Below are positions 22,804-31,239 of a stretch of 32,996 bases of DNA, piece after piece (positions within the stretch are counted from its first letter, which is position 1; each line of letters begins with the position of its first letter). This DNA is from Zymomonas sp. GTDB lineage: Bacteria > Pseudomonadota > Alphaproteobacteria > Sphingomonadales > Sphingomonadaceae. Below the pieces are notes generated by a model that did no database searches, was not told the origin of the DNA, and saw only the letters and a program-made list of their open reading frames with translations. Where the stretch lies: NCBI GenBank assembly GCA_027489105.1, contig JAIYAJ010000049.1, positions 1 to 32,996 of the forward strand, written 5' to 3'. Both the position numbers and the translations under genes were made by a program.

Positions 22804-24039
22804 TCAGATGACGTAGAAACCGTGCGTGCCGTCGCGTTCGAGCTGACCGACGAGACCGAATTCCCAATCGAGATAGGCCTGCATTGCAGCCTGCGGATTG
22901 TCGGTACCCTCATAGGGGCGTTTGTACCGGCCCTCGGGCCCGCGCGGTGGGAAGCCCTCACTGGGGCCGGTCTCGAGCGGACCGTCGAGCCCGCCGTCGA
23001 GCACATAAATCTCCCACCCCATCTGGGCGAGCCAGGAGGCGGTCATGTCGGCACGCGCGCCGAGATCGTCGGCGAGTATGATCCGCGCGCCGCGAACCGG
23101 CGCGAAATGATCGGTTTCCTGAACCAGTTGCCCGCCCGGCGCATTGCGGAAGCCGGGCAGATGGCCCGCGGCGAACAGCTCGGGCTGGCGCACGTCGAAG
23201 CGATAGAGCGTCCGCTGCCGGTCGCCTTCGAGCCGCTTCAGTGCCGTCGCGTCGATATGCCTGACGCCGGCGCGATAGGCGACCTGCCGCGCCCGCTCGC
23301 GACCCTCGACCGCTGCGGTCCGATCGATCTCGGGCAGGCGGCGCTGCTGGCCGGTTTCGAGCTGCTGGCCCGCCAGCGTCCAGCCGATCGTGCCGTTGCG
23401 CAGCGCCACCACCCGGTTTGGCAGGCCCGCATTGATGAGCGACTGGGTGCCGATGATGCTGCGGGTCCGCCCGGCACAGTTGACGATGATCGTCGTGTCG
23501 GGATCGGGTGCAAGCAGGGGCGCGCCGAGGACGAGTTCCGCGCCGGGCACACTCGTCCCGGTCGGAATGCTCATCGTCGCATATTCCTCGAACCGGCGAG
23601 CATCGAGAATGCGGATGTCGGCCTTCTCGTCGATCAGCGCCTGCACGTCGGGCGCGGCGAGCGATGGCGTATGGCGCCGGCTCTCGACCAGTTCGCCGAA
23701 CGCCTTGGAGTAGCTGTTGACGTCCTGAAACAGTTCATAGCCGGCATCGCGCCAGGCCTGCAGCCCGCCGTCGAGTGCGGATATGTCGGTATAGCCGAGC
23801 ATACGCAGCTGCTGGATCGCGCCGTCCACCAGCCCTTGGCCATCGTCATAGACGATGATCGGGACGTCGCGGCGGGGCAGGCGGATCGGCGCCTCCTCCG
23901 CGATGCGCGACGCCGGAATCTGGGCCGCGAACAGCGGGTGGCCCTGCGCGAAGTCATGCTCGCTGCGAAGGTCGATCAGGGCGATCTCCTCGCGCAGCAG
24001 CCAGGCGGTACGGACGTCATGTGGCAGTCGGAGGCTCAT
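22804..24039 (-). CDS. Multi-domain rhodanese-like sulfurtransferase
   Basis: This 411-residue protein contains at least three rhodanese repeats, at about 1-100, 125-225 and 260-350. Each ends with the family's LDGGL-type strand or a degenerate form of it. Only the middle repeat has an active-site cysteine, C188 in VNCAGRTRS. The equivalent loops of the first and third have Asp (VYDDGQG at 64-70, LADDLGA at 322-328) and should be inactive scaffolds. Rhodaneses move sulfane sulfur through a Cys persulfide. The start at 24039 overlaps the stop of the cysteine-dioxygenase-like gene (ATGA), so translation is coupled and the two enzymes probably act on linked sulfur intermediates. Confidence 0.88.
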   Translation of the reverse strand: MSLRLPHDVRTAWLLREEIALIDLRSEHDFAQGHPLFAAQIPASRIAEEAPIRLPRRDVPIIVYDDGQGLVDGAIQQLRMLGYTDISALDGGLQAWRDAGYELFQDVNSYSKAFGELVESRRHTPSLAAPDVQALIDEKADIRILDARRFEEYATMSIPTGTSVPGAELVLGAPLLAPDPDTTIIVNCAGRTRSIIGTQSLINAGLPNRVVALRNGTIGWTLAGQQLETGQQRRLPEIDRTAAVEGRERARQVAYRAGVRHIDATALKRLEGDRQRTLYRFDVRQPELFAAGHLPGFRNAPGGQLVQETDHFAPVRGARIILADDLGARADMTASWLAQMGWEIYVLDGGLDGPLETGPSEGFPPRGPEGRYKRPYEGTDNPQAAMQAYLDWEFGLVGQLERDGTHGFYVI

Positions 24040-24629
24040 CGCGCGGAAAGGTCCCAAAGGTTCGGAAGGCTGTCATTGGCGTAGCCCGAGACGAAGCGCT
24101 TGGGCCGGCCGTCGAGGTCATAGGTGGCGCGCTGAACCGCGCCGATATTGTCTCCATAGACATGAATACTGATCGAAACGCGATCATCATGGGCATTGGC
24201 GACGCTGTGGATGTCCCCTACGCCCGGTCCGAAAACGTCGACCTCGCCGGTCTCCAGCCGATGGACCTCGCCCGTCTCCACCAGCCCGCCATGGCCGGCC
24301 CAGTCGTAATTGCGGACCAGTTCAGCGCCCCGCAGCACGCCGACCAGACCCCAGGTGCGGTGGTCGTGAATCGGCGTGTGCTGGCCCGGTCCCCAGACGA
24401 AGCTGACGACGGAGAAACGCTCGCGGCTGTCGCAGTGGAGCAGATATTGTCGATAGCGGTCGGGATCGGGCTGGGCATAGGCATCGGGCAGCCAGTCGTC
24501 TCGCGAGACGAGATCGCGGAGCAGATCGGCATGCCGTTCGTCCGGCGGGCCGCCCAGCGCGGCAAAGGCCCGCACGAAGCTGCGCAGCCGGGCGAGCCCG
24601 CTACCGGCGTCGACGAGCGCGATGGTCAT
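24036..24629 (-). CDS. Cysteine dioxygenase-like thiol dioxygenase
   Basis: This 197-residue cupin should oxidise a thiol to its sulfinate with O2. Iron ligands are H88 and H90 in TPIHDHRTWG and H141 in GVGDIHSVAN. H156 and Y158 in SISIHVYG fit the Ser-His-Tyr triad, and R60 in YRQYLLH matches the carboxylate-binding arginine of cysteine dioxygenases. The cysteine that forms the Cys-Tyr crosslink in mammalian enzymes is replaced by a glycine-type position, as in bacterial members. Cysteine or a mercapto-acid such as 3-mercaptopropionate are possible substrates. It overlaps both neighbours by ATGA junctions, placing it tightly inside the ABC transporter operon. Confidence 0.87.
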   Translation of the reverse strand: MTIALVDAGSGLARLRSFVRAFAALGGPPDERHADLLRDLVSRDDWLPDAYAQPDPDRYRQYLLHCDSRERFSVVSFVWGPGQHTPIHDHRTWGLVGVLRGAELVRNYDWAGHGGLVETGEVHRLETGEVDVFGPGVGDIHSVANAHDDRVSISIHVYGDNIGAVQRATYDLDGRPKRFVSGYANDSLPNLWDLSAR

Positions 24630-25435
24630 GGCACCTCGCCTTCGCTGCTGTGCCAGATGGCGTCGGCATAGGTTCCTTCGGGCGCTTCGACCCCGAGATG
24701 GCCGAGCAGGCGGCTCCGCAGCGGGCGAACGCTGGCGGTGCGTTCGCCGCGTGGGGCGGCAATCACTTCCTCAGCGACGATCCGACCGGCTTCGAGAACG
24801 AGGATTCGGTCGGCGAGTGCGATGGCTTCGTCGACGTCATGGGTGACCATCATCACTGCCGGGCGATGGCGGCGCCACAGCGCCAGTACGAGCTGGTGCA
24901 TGCGGATGCGGGTCAGCGCGTCGACCGCCGCGAAGGGCTCGTCGAGCAGCAGCAGCTTGGGCTCGCGCACAAGCGCCCGAGCAAGTGCGACGCGCTGCGC
25001 TTCCCCGCCCGACAGGGTCAGCGGCCAGGCGTTGAGGCGGTGGCCGAGGCCCACCTCCTGCAGAGCTTCTTCGGCGAGCAGCCGGGCATTGCCGCGCCGC
25101 AGGCCAAGCGCCACATTGCGCCACACCTTCTTCCAGGGAAGAAGCCGCGCATCCTGAAAGACGACCGCCCGCGACGCGGGCACGCGGACATTCTGATCGG
25201 TGACGTCGTCCAGCCCGGCGAGCGTGCGCAGCAGGGTGGTCTTTCCGCTGCCCGAGCGGCCGAGCAGGGCGACGAACTCGCCCGGCGCGATGTCGAGATC
25301 GAGGCCATCGATGATCGTGTTGGCGCCATAGCGGCGGCTGAAACCCCGCAGGCGGACGACAGCTTCTCCTGCATCGGCAGGCAGACTGGCCTTCAAGGCC
25401 CGCGATACGAGCATCAGTCCGTGGCGAGCGGTCAT
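24626..25435 (-). CDS. ABC transporter ATPase, sulfonate/nitrate-type
   Basis: This 269-residue SsuB/TauB-type ATPase has Walker A GRSGSGKTT beginning at 59, Q-loop VVFQDARLLPW near 91, signature LSGGE at 141-145, Walker B LLLLDEP at 161-167 and H-loop MMVTHDVDEA. It powers import with the adjacent permease and, most likely, the distant binding lipoprotein. The ATG at 25435 lies one base after the permease stop; the open frame to 25525 is inside the permease gene. The stop overlaps the next start (ATGA). Confidence 0.93.
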   Translation of the reverse strand: MTARHGLMLVSRALKASLPADAGEAVVRLRGFSRRYGANTIIDGLDLDIAPGEFVALLGRSGSGKTTLLRTLAGLDDVTDQNVRVPASRAVVFQDARLLPWKKVWRNVALGLRRGNARLLAEEALQEVGLGHRLNAWPLTLSGGEAQRVALARALVREPKLLLLDEPFAAVDALTRIRMHQLVLALWRRHRPAVMMVTHDVDEAIALADRILVLEAGRIVAEEVIAAPRGERTASVRPLRSRLLGHLGVEAPEGTYADAIWHSSEGEVP

Positions 25436-25436
25436 G

Positions 25437-26234
25437 TCAGGCCTCCAATATGTCGGGGCGCCAGGCGAGCGCGCGTCGCTCGACGAGGCGGATGACGAGA
25501 TCGGCTGCCAGACCGAGCAGCGCATAAACCATCAGGCAGACGACGATGATGTCGGTGCGCATGAAGTCACGCGCATTGTTGATCAGGAAGCCGAGCCCTG
25601 CCGAGGCGTTGATCTGCTCGGCGATCACCAGCAGGATGATCGCGATCGACAAGGCATAACGCAGCCCGACGAGAAGCGATGGCAGGGCTGCGGGCAGGAC
25701 GACATGGACGATTTGCTCGGTCCGCGAAAGGCCGAAGCTCTTGGCCGCATCCAGCAGGCGCACATCTACGCCGCGAATCCCGTTGTAGAGGTTGAGGTAG
25801 ACCGGAAACAGCGTCGCGAAGGCGATCAGCGCCACTTTCGGCGTCTCGCCGATCCCGAACCAGACGATGAACAGCGGGGCGAGGGCGACCACAGGGATGG
25901 TGCGCTTGATCTGCATCACGGGATCGACGATCGCCTCGCCGATGCGGGACAGGCCGGCGGTGAGCCCCAGCGCGATGCCGAGCGACACGCCGATCGCGAG
26001 CCCCGATGCGGCCCGGCCGAAGGATATCAGCAGGTTACGCGGCAGTTCGCCCGACCAGATCATTTCGGCCATCGTCGCAAGCACCGCCGACGGCGCGGCG
26101 AGCGTCTGTGCGGGGATCAGCCCCGAGCGCGAGCCGAGCTCCCACAGGGCCAGAAGCACCAGCGGCGAAAGCGCGCGCGATCGCGTCAGCGTGGTCAGCA
26201 AGCTGGATGGGGAATTGGAAGGCGTTCTGCTCAT
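25437..26234 (-). CDS. ABC transporter permease, sulfonate-type
   Basis: This 265-residue inner-membrane permease of the SsuC/TauC group shows about six hydrophobic segments. Its cytoplasmic EAA-type loop reads LLDAAKSFGLSRTEQIVHVVLP, followed by AALPSLLVGLRYALS. Together with the ATPase it forms the importer core. It is the first gene of the leftward operon. No ribosome-binding site is visible before the ATG at 26234; instead a T-N11-A dyad ends only four bases upstream. The LysR-type regulator is transcribed divergently 186 bases away. Confidence 0.9.
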   Translation of the reverse strand: MSRTPSNSPSSLLTTLTRSRALSPLVLLALWELGSRSGLIPAQTLAAPSAVLATMAEMIWSGELPRNLLISFGRAASGLAIGVSLGIALGLTAGLSRIGEAIVDPVMQIKRTIPVVALAPLFIVWFGIGETPKVALIAFATLFPVYLNLYNGIRGVDVRLLDAAKSFGLSRTEQIVHVVLPAALPSLLVGLRYALSIAIILLVIAEQINASAGLGFLINNARDFMRTDIIVVCLMVYALLGLAADLVIRLVERRALAWRPDILEA

Positions 26235-26237
26235 ATA

Positions 26238-26252
26238 CTATCGATATGATAG
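26238..26252 (-). promoter_or_regulatory. LysR-type T-N11-A dyad upstream of permease gene
   Basis: CTATCGATATGATAG on the plus strand is a 15-bp dyad with a T-N11-A core, located in the divergent region between the LysR gene and the ABC operon. A near-identical site precedes the binding-protein gene 8.6 kb away. Its closeness to the start codon means a bound regulator would touch the transcription or translation start; the plus-strand gene is farther off. Confidence 0.55.
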
Positions 26253-26420
26253 AGTTATTTGACCTGTCCTATTCGGAATGCTCATAGGTGGAATGAGCAG
26301 GTCCGAATCGACCGAAAAACATAATGAAGGGAGTAACTTGGGTGGCATCCCAATCTTGCCTTGCCGACCGACAAGAGAAGCTGACTCGGAATAACTCTAC
26401 TGATTAAGTTATGTTTACCT

Positions 26421-27257
26421 ATGGCCGTCAATCTCCCGACCAACCTCCTCCGCAGTTTCGTGGCGATCGTCGACTCGGGTTCGATGCTCAGCGCCGCCGA
26501 CAAGGTCTTCGTGACCCAATCCGCGCTGAGCCTGCAGATCAAGCGCCTCGAAGACATGCTGCAGCAGTCGCTGTTTACGCGCGACGGGCGCAAGCTGGCA
26601 TTAACCAGCGCCGGCGATGTGCTGCTCGACTATGCCCGCCGGGTGCTGAGCCTCAACGACGAGGCTGTGGCCGCCGTGACTACGGGGCAGTTCTCCGGAC
26701 CGATCCGCATCGGCATGGTGCAGGACTTTGCCGACACCTTGCTGTCAGGCCTGCTCGCGCGTTTCGCCGAACTGCATCCCACTGCGCAAATCTATGCGCG
26801 GGTGGCAGGTACCGCCGAGCTTCAGGGACTGATCGAGCGCAACCAGCTCGATATAGCGCTGGGCTTCGCACCAGGTGACGAACCCAGTGCCATCCGAGTG
26901 GCGCCGATGAGCTGGTATGGGGACGAGGGACTTGCCGAGCGATCGATCCTGCCGCTCGCCGTGCTGGAAAAGCCCTGCCGCTTCCGCGATGCGGCGATCG
27001 CCAGCCTCGATGCGGCGGAGATTCCCTATCGAATCGCCGTGGAGTCACCCAATCTGTCCACCTTACGCGCGGCGGTGCAGGCGGGGCTGGGCGTAACCTG
27101 CCGGACGCATCTGTTCCTGGCCGACGGCGATCTGGCGCGGATCGATCGCCTGCCCCGCCTGCCGAACATCAGCTGCGTCGTTATCCGCGCCAGCAATCCG
27201 GACGAGGCCAAGACACGGCTTGCCGATCTCGCCACCGAGGTCATCCGAGAACTCTGA
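26421..27257 (+). CDS. LysR-family transcriptional regulator
   Basis: This 278-residue protein has an N-terminal winged helix-turn-helix (residues 5-62, LLRSFVAIVDSGSMLSAADK then VTQSALSLQIKRLEDML) and a periplasmic-binding-like effector domain from about 90. It is divergent from the sulfonate-type ABC operon, the usual arrangement for a LysR regulator controlling its neighbour and itself. The repeated T-N11-A dyads near the sulfur genes are its most likely targets. The effector could be a sulfur metabolite, but this cannot be told from sequence. Confidence 0.92.
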   Translation: MAVNLPTNLLRSFVAIVDSGSMLSAADKVFVTQSALSLQIKRLEDMLQQSLFTRDGRKLALTSAGDVLLDYARRVLSLNDEAVAAVTTGQFSGPIRIGMVQDFADTLLSGLLARFAELHPTAQIYARVAGTAELQGLIERNQLDIALGFAPGDEPSAIRVAPMSWYGDEGLAERSILPLAVLEKPCRFRDAAIASLDAAEIPYRIAVESPNLSTLRAAVQAGLGVTCRTHLFLADGDLARIDRLPRLPNISCVVIRASNPDEAKTRLADLATEVIREL

Positions 27258-27307
27258 ACGATCGGCCGAGGCATCGTTCGGCTCGTCCGACGACCTATAA
27301 GACGAGC
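27256..27307 (+). terminator. Two tandem stem-loops after the LysR gene
   Basis: GAACGAT and ATCGTTC (27256-27262, 27273-27279) and then GCTCGTC and GACGAGC (27281-27287, 27301-27307) can form consecutive 7-bp hairpins starting at the LysR stop. No T-run follows, so termination is only suggested. Confidence 0.35.
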
Positions 27308-27394
27308 TCAACCAAGCCATTCCAAGTCTCGTTGGTTGAATCACCCGCCGGCCGTCTATCCCGCCCAGGTTAACCCTGTGCGGAGCCGATTACC

Positions 27395-28081
27395 ATGTCC
27401 GAGTCCCTGCAATCGAAATTCGACGCCCTCCATGCCGAACGCGTGCGCAGTTGGGATGCTGCCAAGCTGGCCGCGAACGTCGCACAGCGCAGTGCGCTCG
27501 TCGAACGCTTCGATCCCGAGACGGTCGTCAAGGTCGGTGACACGGTCGCCCCCTTCGTGCTGCAGCTGTCGACCGGCGGCGCAGTCGATCTGGCCAGCCT
27601 CACGCGCGAAGGGCCGGTCGCCCTGATCTTCTTCCGCTTCGCCGGCTGCCCGGCGTGCAACATCGCCTTGCCCCATTATGACCAGCATCTCCGCCCGGCA
27701 CTCGATGAGGCCGGCATCCGCATCGTCGCGGTCAGCCCGCATCTGCCCGAAAAAGGTCTCGACGAAATCCGGGTCCGGCACGGCCTCGGTTTCGACGTGG
27801 CGAGCGATCGGGGCAACAGCCTCGCACGCCGTTTCGGCCTGACCTTCCTGCCCTATGACAATCCGCCCAAGCCGGAGAATGACGAGTCCTGGATCGGCGC
27901 GCTGACCGGGACGGACAGCTGGGAATTGCCGATGCCGGCCGTTGTGGTGATTGACGCCCAAGCAGTGGTGCGGTTCGCCGATGTCAGCCCCGACTGGCTG
28001 CGCCGCACCGAAGCCGCTGCGATTTTGTCCGAGGTTGGTCAACTGAGCGAGCAAAGTCCCGGGTATCTGGTCCGCGCGTAG
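27395..28081 (+). CDS. AhpC/TSA-type redoxin (peroxiredoxin-like)
   Basis: This 228-residue thioredoxin-fold protein has a redox pair C85-P-A-C88 in FRFAGCPACNIALP, preceded by a roughly 60-residue helical N-terminal extension. The downstream AhpC/TSA strands read GIRIVAVSPHLPEKGL and PAVVVIDAQAVVRFADVSPDW. It likely reduces peroxides or disulfides in the cytoplasm; no signal peptide is visible. GGAG lies upstream of the ATG. It stands alone between the LysR gene and a gene-poor gap, so any link to the sulfur cluster is uncertain. Confidence 0.85.
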   Translation: MSESLQSKFDALHAERVRSWDAAKLAANVAQRSALVERFDPETVVKVGDTVAPFVLQLSTGGAVDLASLTREGPVALIFFRFAGCPACNIALPHYDQHLRPALDEAGIRIVAVSPHLPEKGLDEIRVRHGLGFDVASDRGNSLARRFGLTFLPYDNPPKPENDESWIGALTGTDSWELPMPAVVVIDAQAVVRFADVSPDWLRRTEAAAILSEVGQLSEQSPGYLVRA

Positions 28082-28780
28082 CTGCCATAAAGAGCAGCAA
28101 ACTTACAGATAGGGTAGGGTGGGGTATCGGCTCGGCACCGGCAGCCCCAGCCGCTTGCACGGCGAGACGGTGCAACAGGTGCCGATGTCGTGGGCGACGG
28201 CGATATAGCGGCTTGGGAAGCCGGTCTATCGTAGCATCCATCTTGGGACATCAAGCTGGCCCCTGGCGCCAATCGCGCAGAATTAACCCTAGGCCTAGAG
28301 CCATCACCTCAAAGCTGGCCCTGGACATTCTGCTGGTCAGCGAGAACGGACGAGAAGAAGCACAAGAAGCTCCTGGCAATCGTCGCGGCGTCGTAGCGGT
28401 CGGTGTGGTACCAGGTGGGCGTCCAGAGCGGCCATTTTTGCTTTGCGGGAGCTTCGCCGATTGTCTGCGGTTGAAGAACTGGGATTGCATCTTGCGTCTA
28501 AAGGCTCGATGTCATGCTGGTCGGCCTGAGCCGCTTGCCGAGCAGTTGCACCGATAATTCCACCGCTTGCACGGTGTGGGGATCCGCCACTATCTCGATT
28601 CTCTGTTTCGCAGATGACATCGAATTGCGAGCGGCGGGTGATCCGACCAGCGGCGGGCGGGTCCCGTCGCGTCGCCCAGCCTTGCGCTCGAGACGTCGAA
28701 GGGGAGGCCTTCATCCGCGAATAGCACTCTTCCCCAAGGCGCGCAGAACCGATTTGCTCAACGGTCCCAGATGAAACTCT
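28082..28780. other. Gap without convincing genes
   Basis: About 700 bases lie between the redoxin and the MDR gene. Only short frames are open. A 40-residue frame on the minus strand (28498-28620, MSSAKQRIEIVADPHTVQAV) has plausible codon use but no family. Frames around 28250-28490 hint at transposase decay but give no alignable motif. It looks like degenerate DNA. Confidence 0.4.
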
Positions 28781-29743
28781 TCACACACTCAGCAAAACCC
28801 GGCCGAAGGGATGACCTTCGGCGACATGGCGATGCGCTTCGACCGCCTCGCTCAGCGCGAAGACCCGGTCGATCGGCATGCGGAAGGATCCGTCCGCCAG
28901 CCGGGTCAGCGCGGTTTCGACCATGTCGCGGACGCGCTGTGTGTGCATTTCCTGCCCCAGCGAGACGCCGTAGACGTTCAGCCGCTCGCCGATCAGTTCG
29001 AAGAAGCTGAAAGACGGAATGTCCCCCGTCGAGGCTCCGACCGCGCCATAGCGGCCGTGCGGCCGCAGCGCCTTGACCAGCTGGTCCTTGCCCTTGCCGC
29101 CCGCAAGGTCCACCGCGACATCGACGCCCCGGCCGCCGCTTATCTGCAGACACCGCTGCGCGATGTCTTCCTCACGATAGTTGATGGCGTGGTCGAGTCC
29201 GAAGGGTTTGATCTTGTCCAGCTTCTCGGCGCTGGAAGCGGTGCCGATCACGACCGCGCCGAGGTCGCGCGCAATCTGCACCGTGGCCAGTCCGACGCCG
29301 CCCCCGGCACCCTGGATCAGCACGGTTTCGCCGGGCTGGACGCCGCCATAGGTGACGAGCGCATCATGGGCGGTGCCGAAGGCGATTGGCGCCGCAGCGG
29401 CGATCTGAATGTCGAGCCCCTCGGGGACCGCATAGACATAATCCTCGCGCGTCGCGAACAGCTCGGCATGGCTGCCGTGCCAGTTGAACGCGACCACCGC
29501 CTGGCCCGGCTGGAAGCGCACGACGTCGCGCCCGACCGCCTCGACGATACCCGCTGCCTGATAGCCCGGAACGAAGGGGACGGGGTCGGGCGGCGAGATC
29601 AGCCGATTGAGCAGATCCCCGCCCTCGATCGAGACATGGCTGGTCCGGATCAGGACGTCGCCGGGGCCCGGTTCGGGATCGGGAAGATCGCCGTAGCGCA
29701 TGACCTCGGGGCCGCCATTCTCGCTGTAGAATATCGCCTTCAT
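28781..29743 (-). CDS. Quinone oxidoreductase-like MDR-family reductase
   Basis: This 320-residue medium-chain dehydrogenase/reductase has a GroES-like N-terminal domain and a Rossmann fold with GAGGGVG at 145-151. Zinc ligands of classical alcohol dehydrogenases are absent, which places it with NADPH-dependent quinone or enone reductases. Typical blocks are VPGYQAAGIVEAVG near 58-71 and GVDVAVDLAGG. It is the last gene of the leftward operon, 31 bases after the GST gene. The likely role is reduction of an unsaturated ketone or quinone in an unknown catabolic route. Confidence 0.88.
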   Translation of the reverse strand: MKAIFYSENGGPEVMRYGDLPDPEPGPGDVLIRTSHVSIEGGDLLNRLISPPDPVPFVPGYQAAGIVEAVGRDVVRFQPGQAVVAFNWHGSHAELFATREDYVYAVPEGLDIQIAAAAPIAFGTAHDALVTYGGVQPGETVLIQGAGGGVGLATVQIARDLGAVVIGTASSAEKLDKIKPFGLDHAINYREEDIAQRCLQISGGRGVDVAVDLAGGKGKDQLVKALRPHGRYGAVGASTGDIPSFSFFELIGERLNVYGVSLGQEMHTQRVRDMVETALTRLADGSFRMPIDRVFALSEAVEAHRHVAEGHPFGRVLLSV

Positions 29744-29774
29744 CGCAAACCCTTGTTCGTCGAAATCATGTCGG

Positions 29775-30443
29775 TCAGTCGAGGCTGCCCGCGCCGCCCT
29801 GCCAGGCCGTGGGCCGCGCCTTCATGCGCTCGAAGAAATCGAGGGCCCAGCTGGCTTCCGCCGGGATCGGCTGTCCATGATGCTCGCCGAACTGGAGGTA
29901 GCAATAGAGCCAGATGTCGGCGAGGGTGAAGCGGTCGCCGCAGACCCAGGTTCGTCCGGCCATCTGCGCGTCCAGCCACACTATCTTGTCCCGCGCCTTC
30001 TTCTTGAGCACCGGGGCCGCATCGGCTGGAAGCACAGACTTGGTGATCGAGAGCCCGTTCTTCGCATCGGCTTCGAAGAATAGCCGGCCTTCGTCGGTGG
30101 AGAAGCCCTCACCCATGGGTTCGGCGATCTTCTGATCGATGCGCCGTACCCACATCCGGGTTTCCGCTCGCTCGATCGGGGTGCTCCCTATCAGCGGCGG
30201 CTCGGGCTGAATCTCTTCGAGATATTCGCAGATCGCGGTGATTTCGGTCAGCGGCGTGCCGTCATCCAAAACGATCGCCGGCAGTTCGCCGAGCGGGTTG
30301 ACCGTGCTCAGAAAGGGTTCGCGCCTGTTCTCGCGGGAAACCAGGTCGAGCAGGCGTCGCTCGAAGTGGATGCCTTTTTCCAGCGCGAACATCCACACGA
30401 TCCAGGGGCTGGGCGCGAACATGCCGAAATCATAGAAGATCAT
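29775..30443 (-). CDS. Glutathione S-transferase
   Basis: This 222-residue protein has a thioredoxin-like N-terminal domain with NPLGELPAIVLDDG (the cis-proline block) and TEITAICEYLEE (the glutathione gamma-glutamyl site). A helical C-terminal domain with FTLADIWLYCYLQFGE follows. It transfers glutathione to, or removes a leaving group from, an electrophilic substrate. The ATG at 30443 with ACGGGG upstream gives the family-like start MIFYDFGMFAPSPW. It follows an SDR gene by 16 bases. The SDR plus GST pairing recalls aryl-ether degradation in sphingomonads, but similarity to the ligninolytic GSTs was not established. Confidence 0.9.
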   Translation of the reverse strand: MIFYDFGMFAPSPWIVWMFALEKGIHFERRLLDLVSRENRREPFLSTVNPLGELPAIVLDDGTPLTEITAICEYLEEIQPEPPLIGSTPIERAETRMWVRRIDQKIAEPMGEGFSTDEGRLFFEADAKNGLSITKSVLPADAAPVLKKKARDKIVWLDAQMAGRTWVCGDRFTLADIWLYCYLQFGEHHGQPIPAEASWALDFFERMKARPTAWQGGAGSLD

Positions 30444-30459
30444 GCTAATCCCCGTTGCT

Positions 30460-31239
30460 CTAGCGGGCGGTCCATCCGCCATCGACCGTCAGCGTGCCGC
30501 CGGTCATGAAACTGCTGTCGTCGGACGCCAGGAAAAGCACGGCGCTGGCGATCTCTTCGGGCTCGGCGATGCGGCCCATGGGGGTTTCCGCCGCCAATTG
30601 CGCGAGAAGGTCGCCGCCTTCCGCCATCTCGTCGCTGCCCGACGCGGTCATCGCCGTTCGTGCGAAGCCGGGATGCAGTGCGTTGACCCTGATCCTGCGA
30701 GGGGCGAGTTCGATCGCGGCCGCGCGGGACAGGCTCTTCAGCGCGCCCTTGCTCGACGCATAGGCGGCCGTCTGGCCAAGCCCCACATCGGCAAGGATCG
30801 ACGACATGTTGACGACGGCCGACCATTGGCGGTCGTCCCGCACGGCGCGGGCGAGGAGGGGCGCCATGTGCTTGATGCCGAGAAAGGCGCCCATGGCGTT
30901 GACGTCCATGACCCGCTGCCACGCGCGCCCATCGGTGCCGGTCAGCTCCCCGGTTGGGGCGATACCGGCATTGTTGACGAGAATGTCGAGGCGGTCGGGA
31001 AGGGCGGACAGCGCCGCTACCCAATCCGCTTCGCGGCTGACGTCGAGCTGGAGATAGCCCGCTGCGCCGGTCGCCTCGCAGGCCTGTCGCGCGTGCGGAT
31101 CGTCCGACTCACGTACGTCCGCCAGCCATACCCGTGCGCCCTCATGCGCGAACAGCCGGGCGATGGCGAGGCCGAGGCCGCCCAGCCCACCCGTGACAAG
31201 CGCATGGCGACTGGCAAGACGCGGGGCGGGGGCGGTCAT
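30460..31239 (-). CDS. Short-chain dehydrogenase/reductase 1
   Basis: This 259-residue classical SDR has TGGLGGLG at 16-23 for NAD(P), NNAG at 89-92, a catalytic Ser in NMSS near 146, and Y160 with K164 in YASSK. The C-terminal block is FMTGGTLTVDGGW. Asp41 after the second strand (WLADVRE) favours NAD over NADP. It oxidises or reduces an alcohol/ketone in the operon's pathway. The start overlaps the upstream SDR stop (ATGA), so translation is coupled. Confidence 0.92.
   Translation of the reverse strand: MTAPAPRLASRHALVTGGLGGLGLAIARLFAHEGARVWLADVRESDDPHARQACEATGAAGYLQLDVSREADWVAALSALPDRLDILVNNAGIAPTGELTGTDGRAWQRVMDVNAMGAFLGIKHMAPLLARAVRDDRQWSAVVNMSSILADVGLGQTAAYASSKGALKSLSRAAAIELAPRRIRVNALHPGFARTAMTASGSDEMAEGGDLLAQLAAETPMGRIAEPEEIASAVLFLASDDSSFMTGGTLTVDGGWTAR

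Noticed and set aside
28251..28490. Possible transposase remnant on the minus strand
   Set aside because: Short frames have a vague transposase-tail look, but no catalytic motif or terminal repeat can be aligned, so no element was called.
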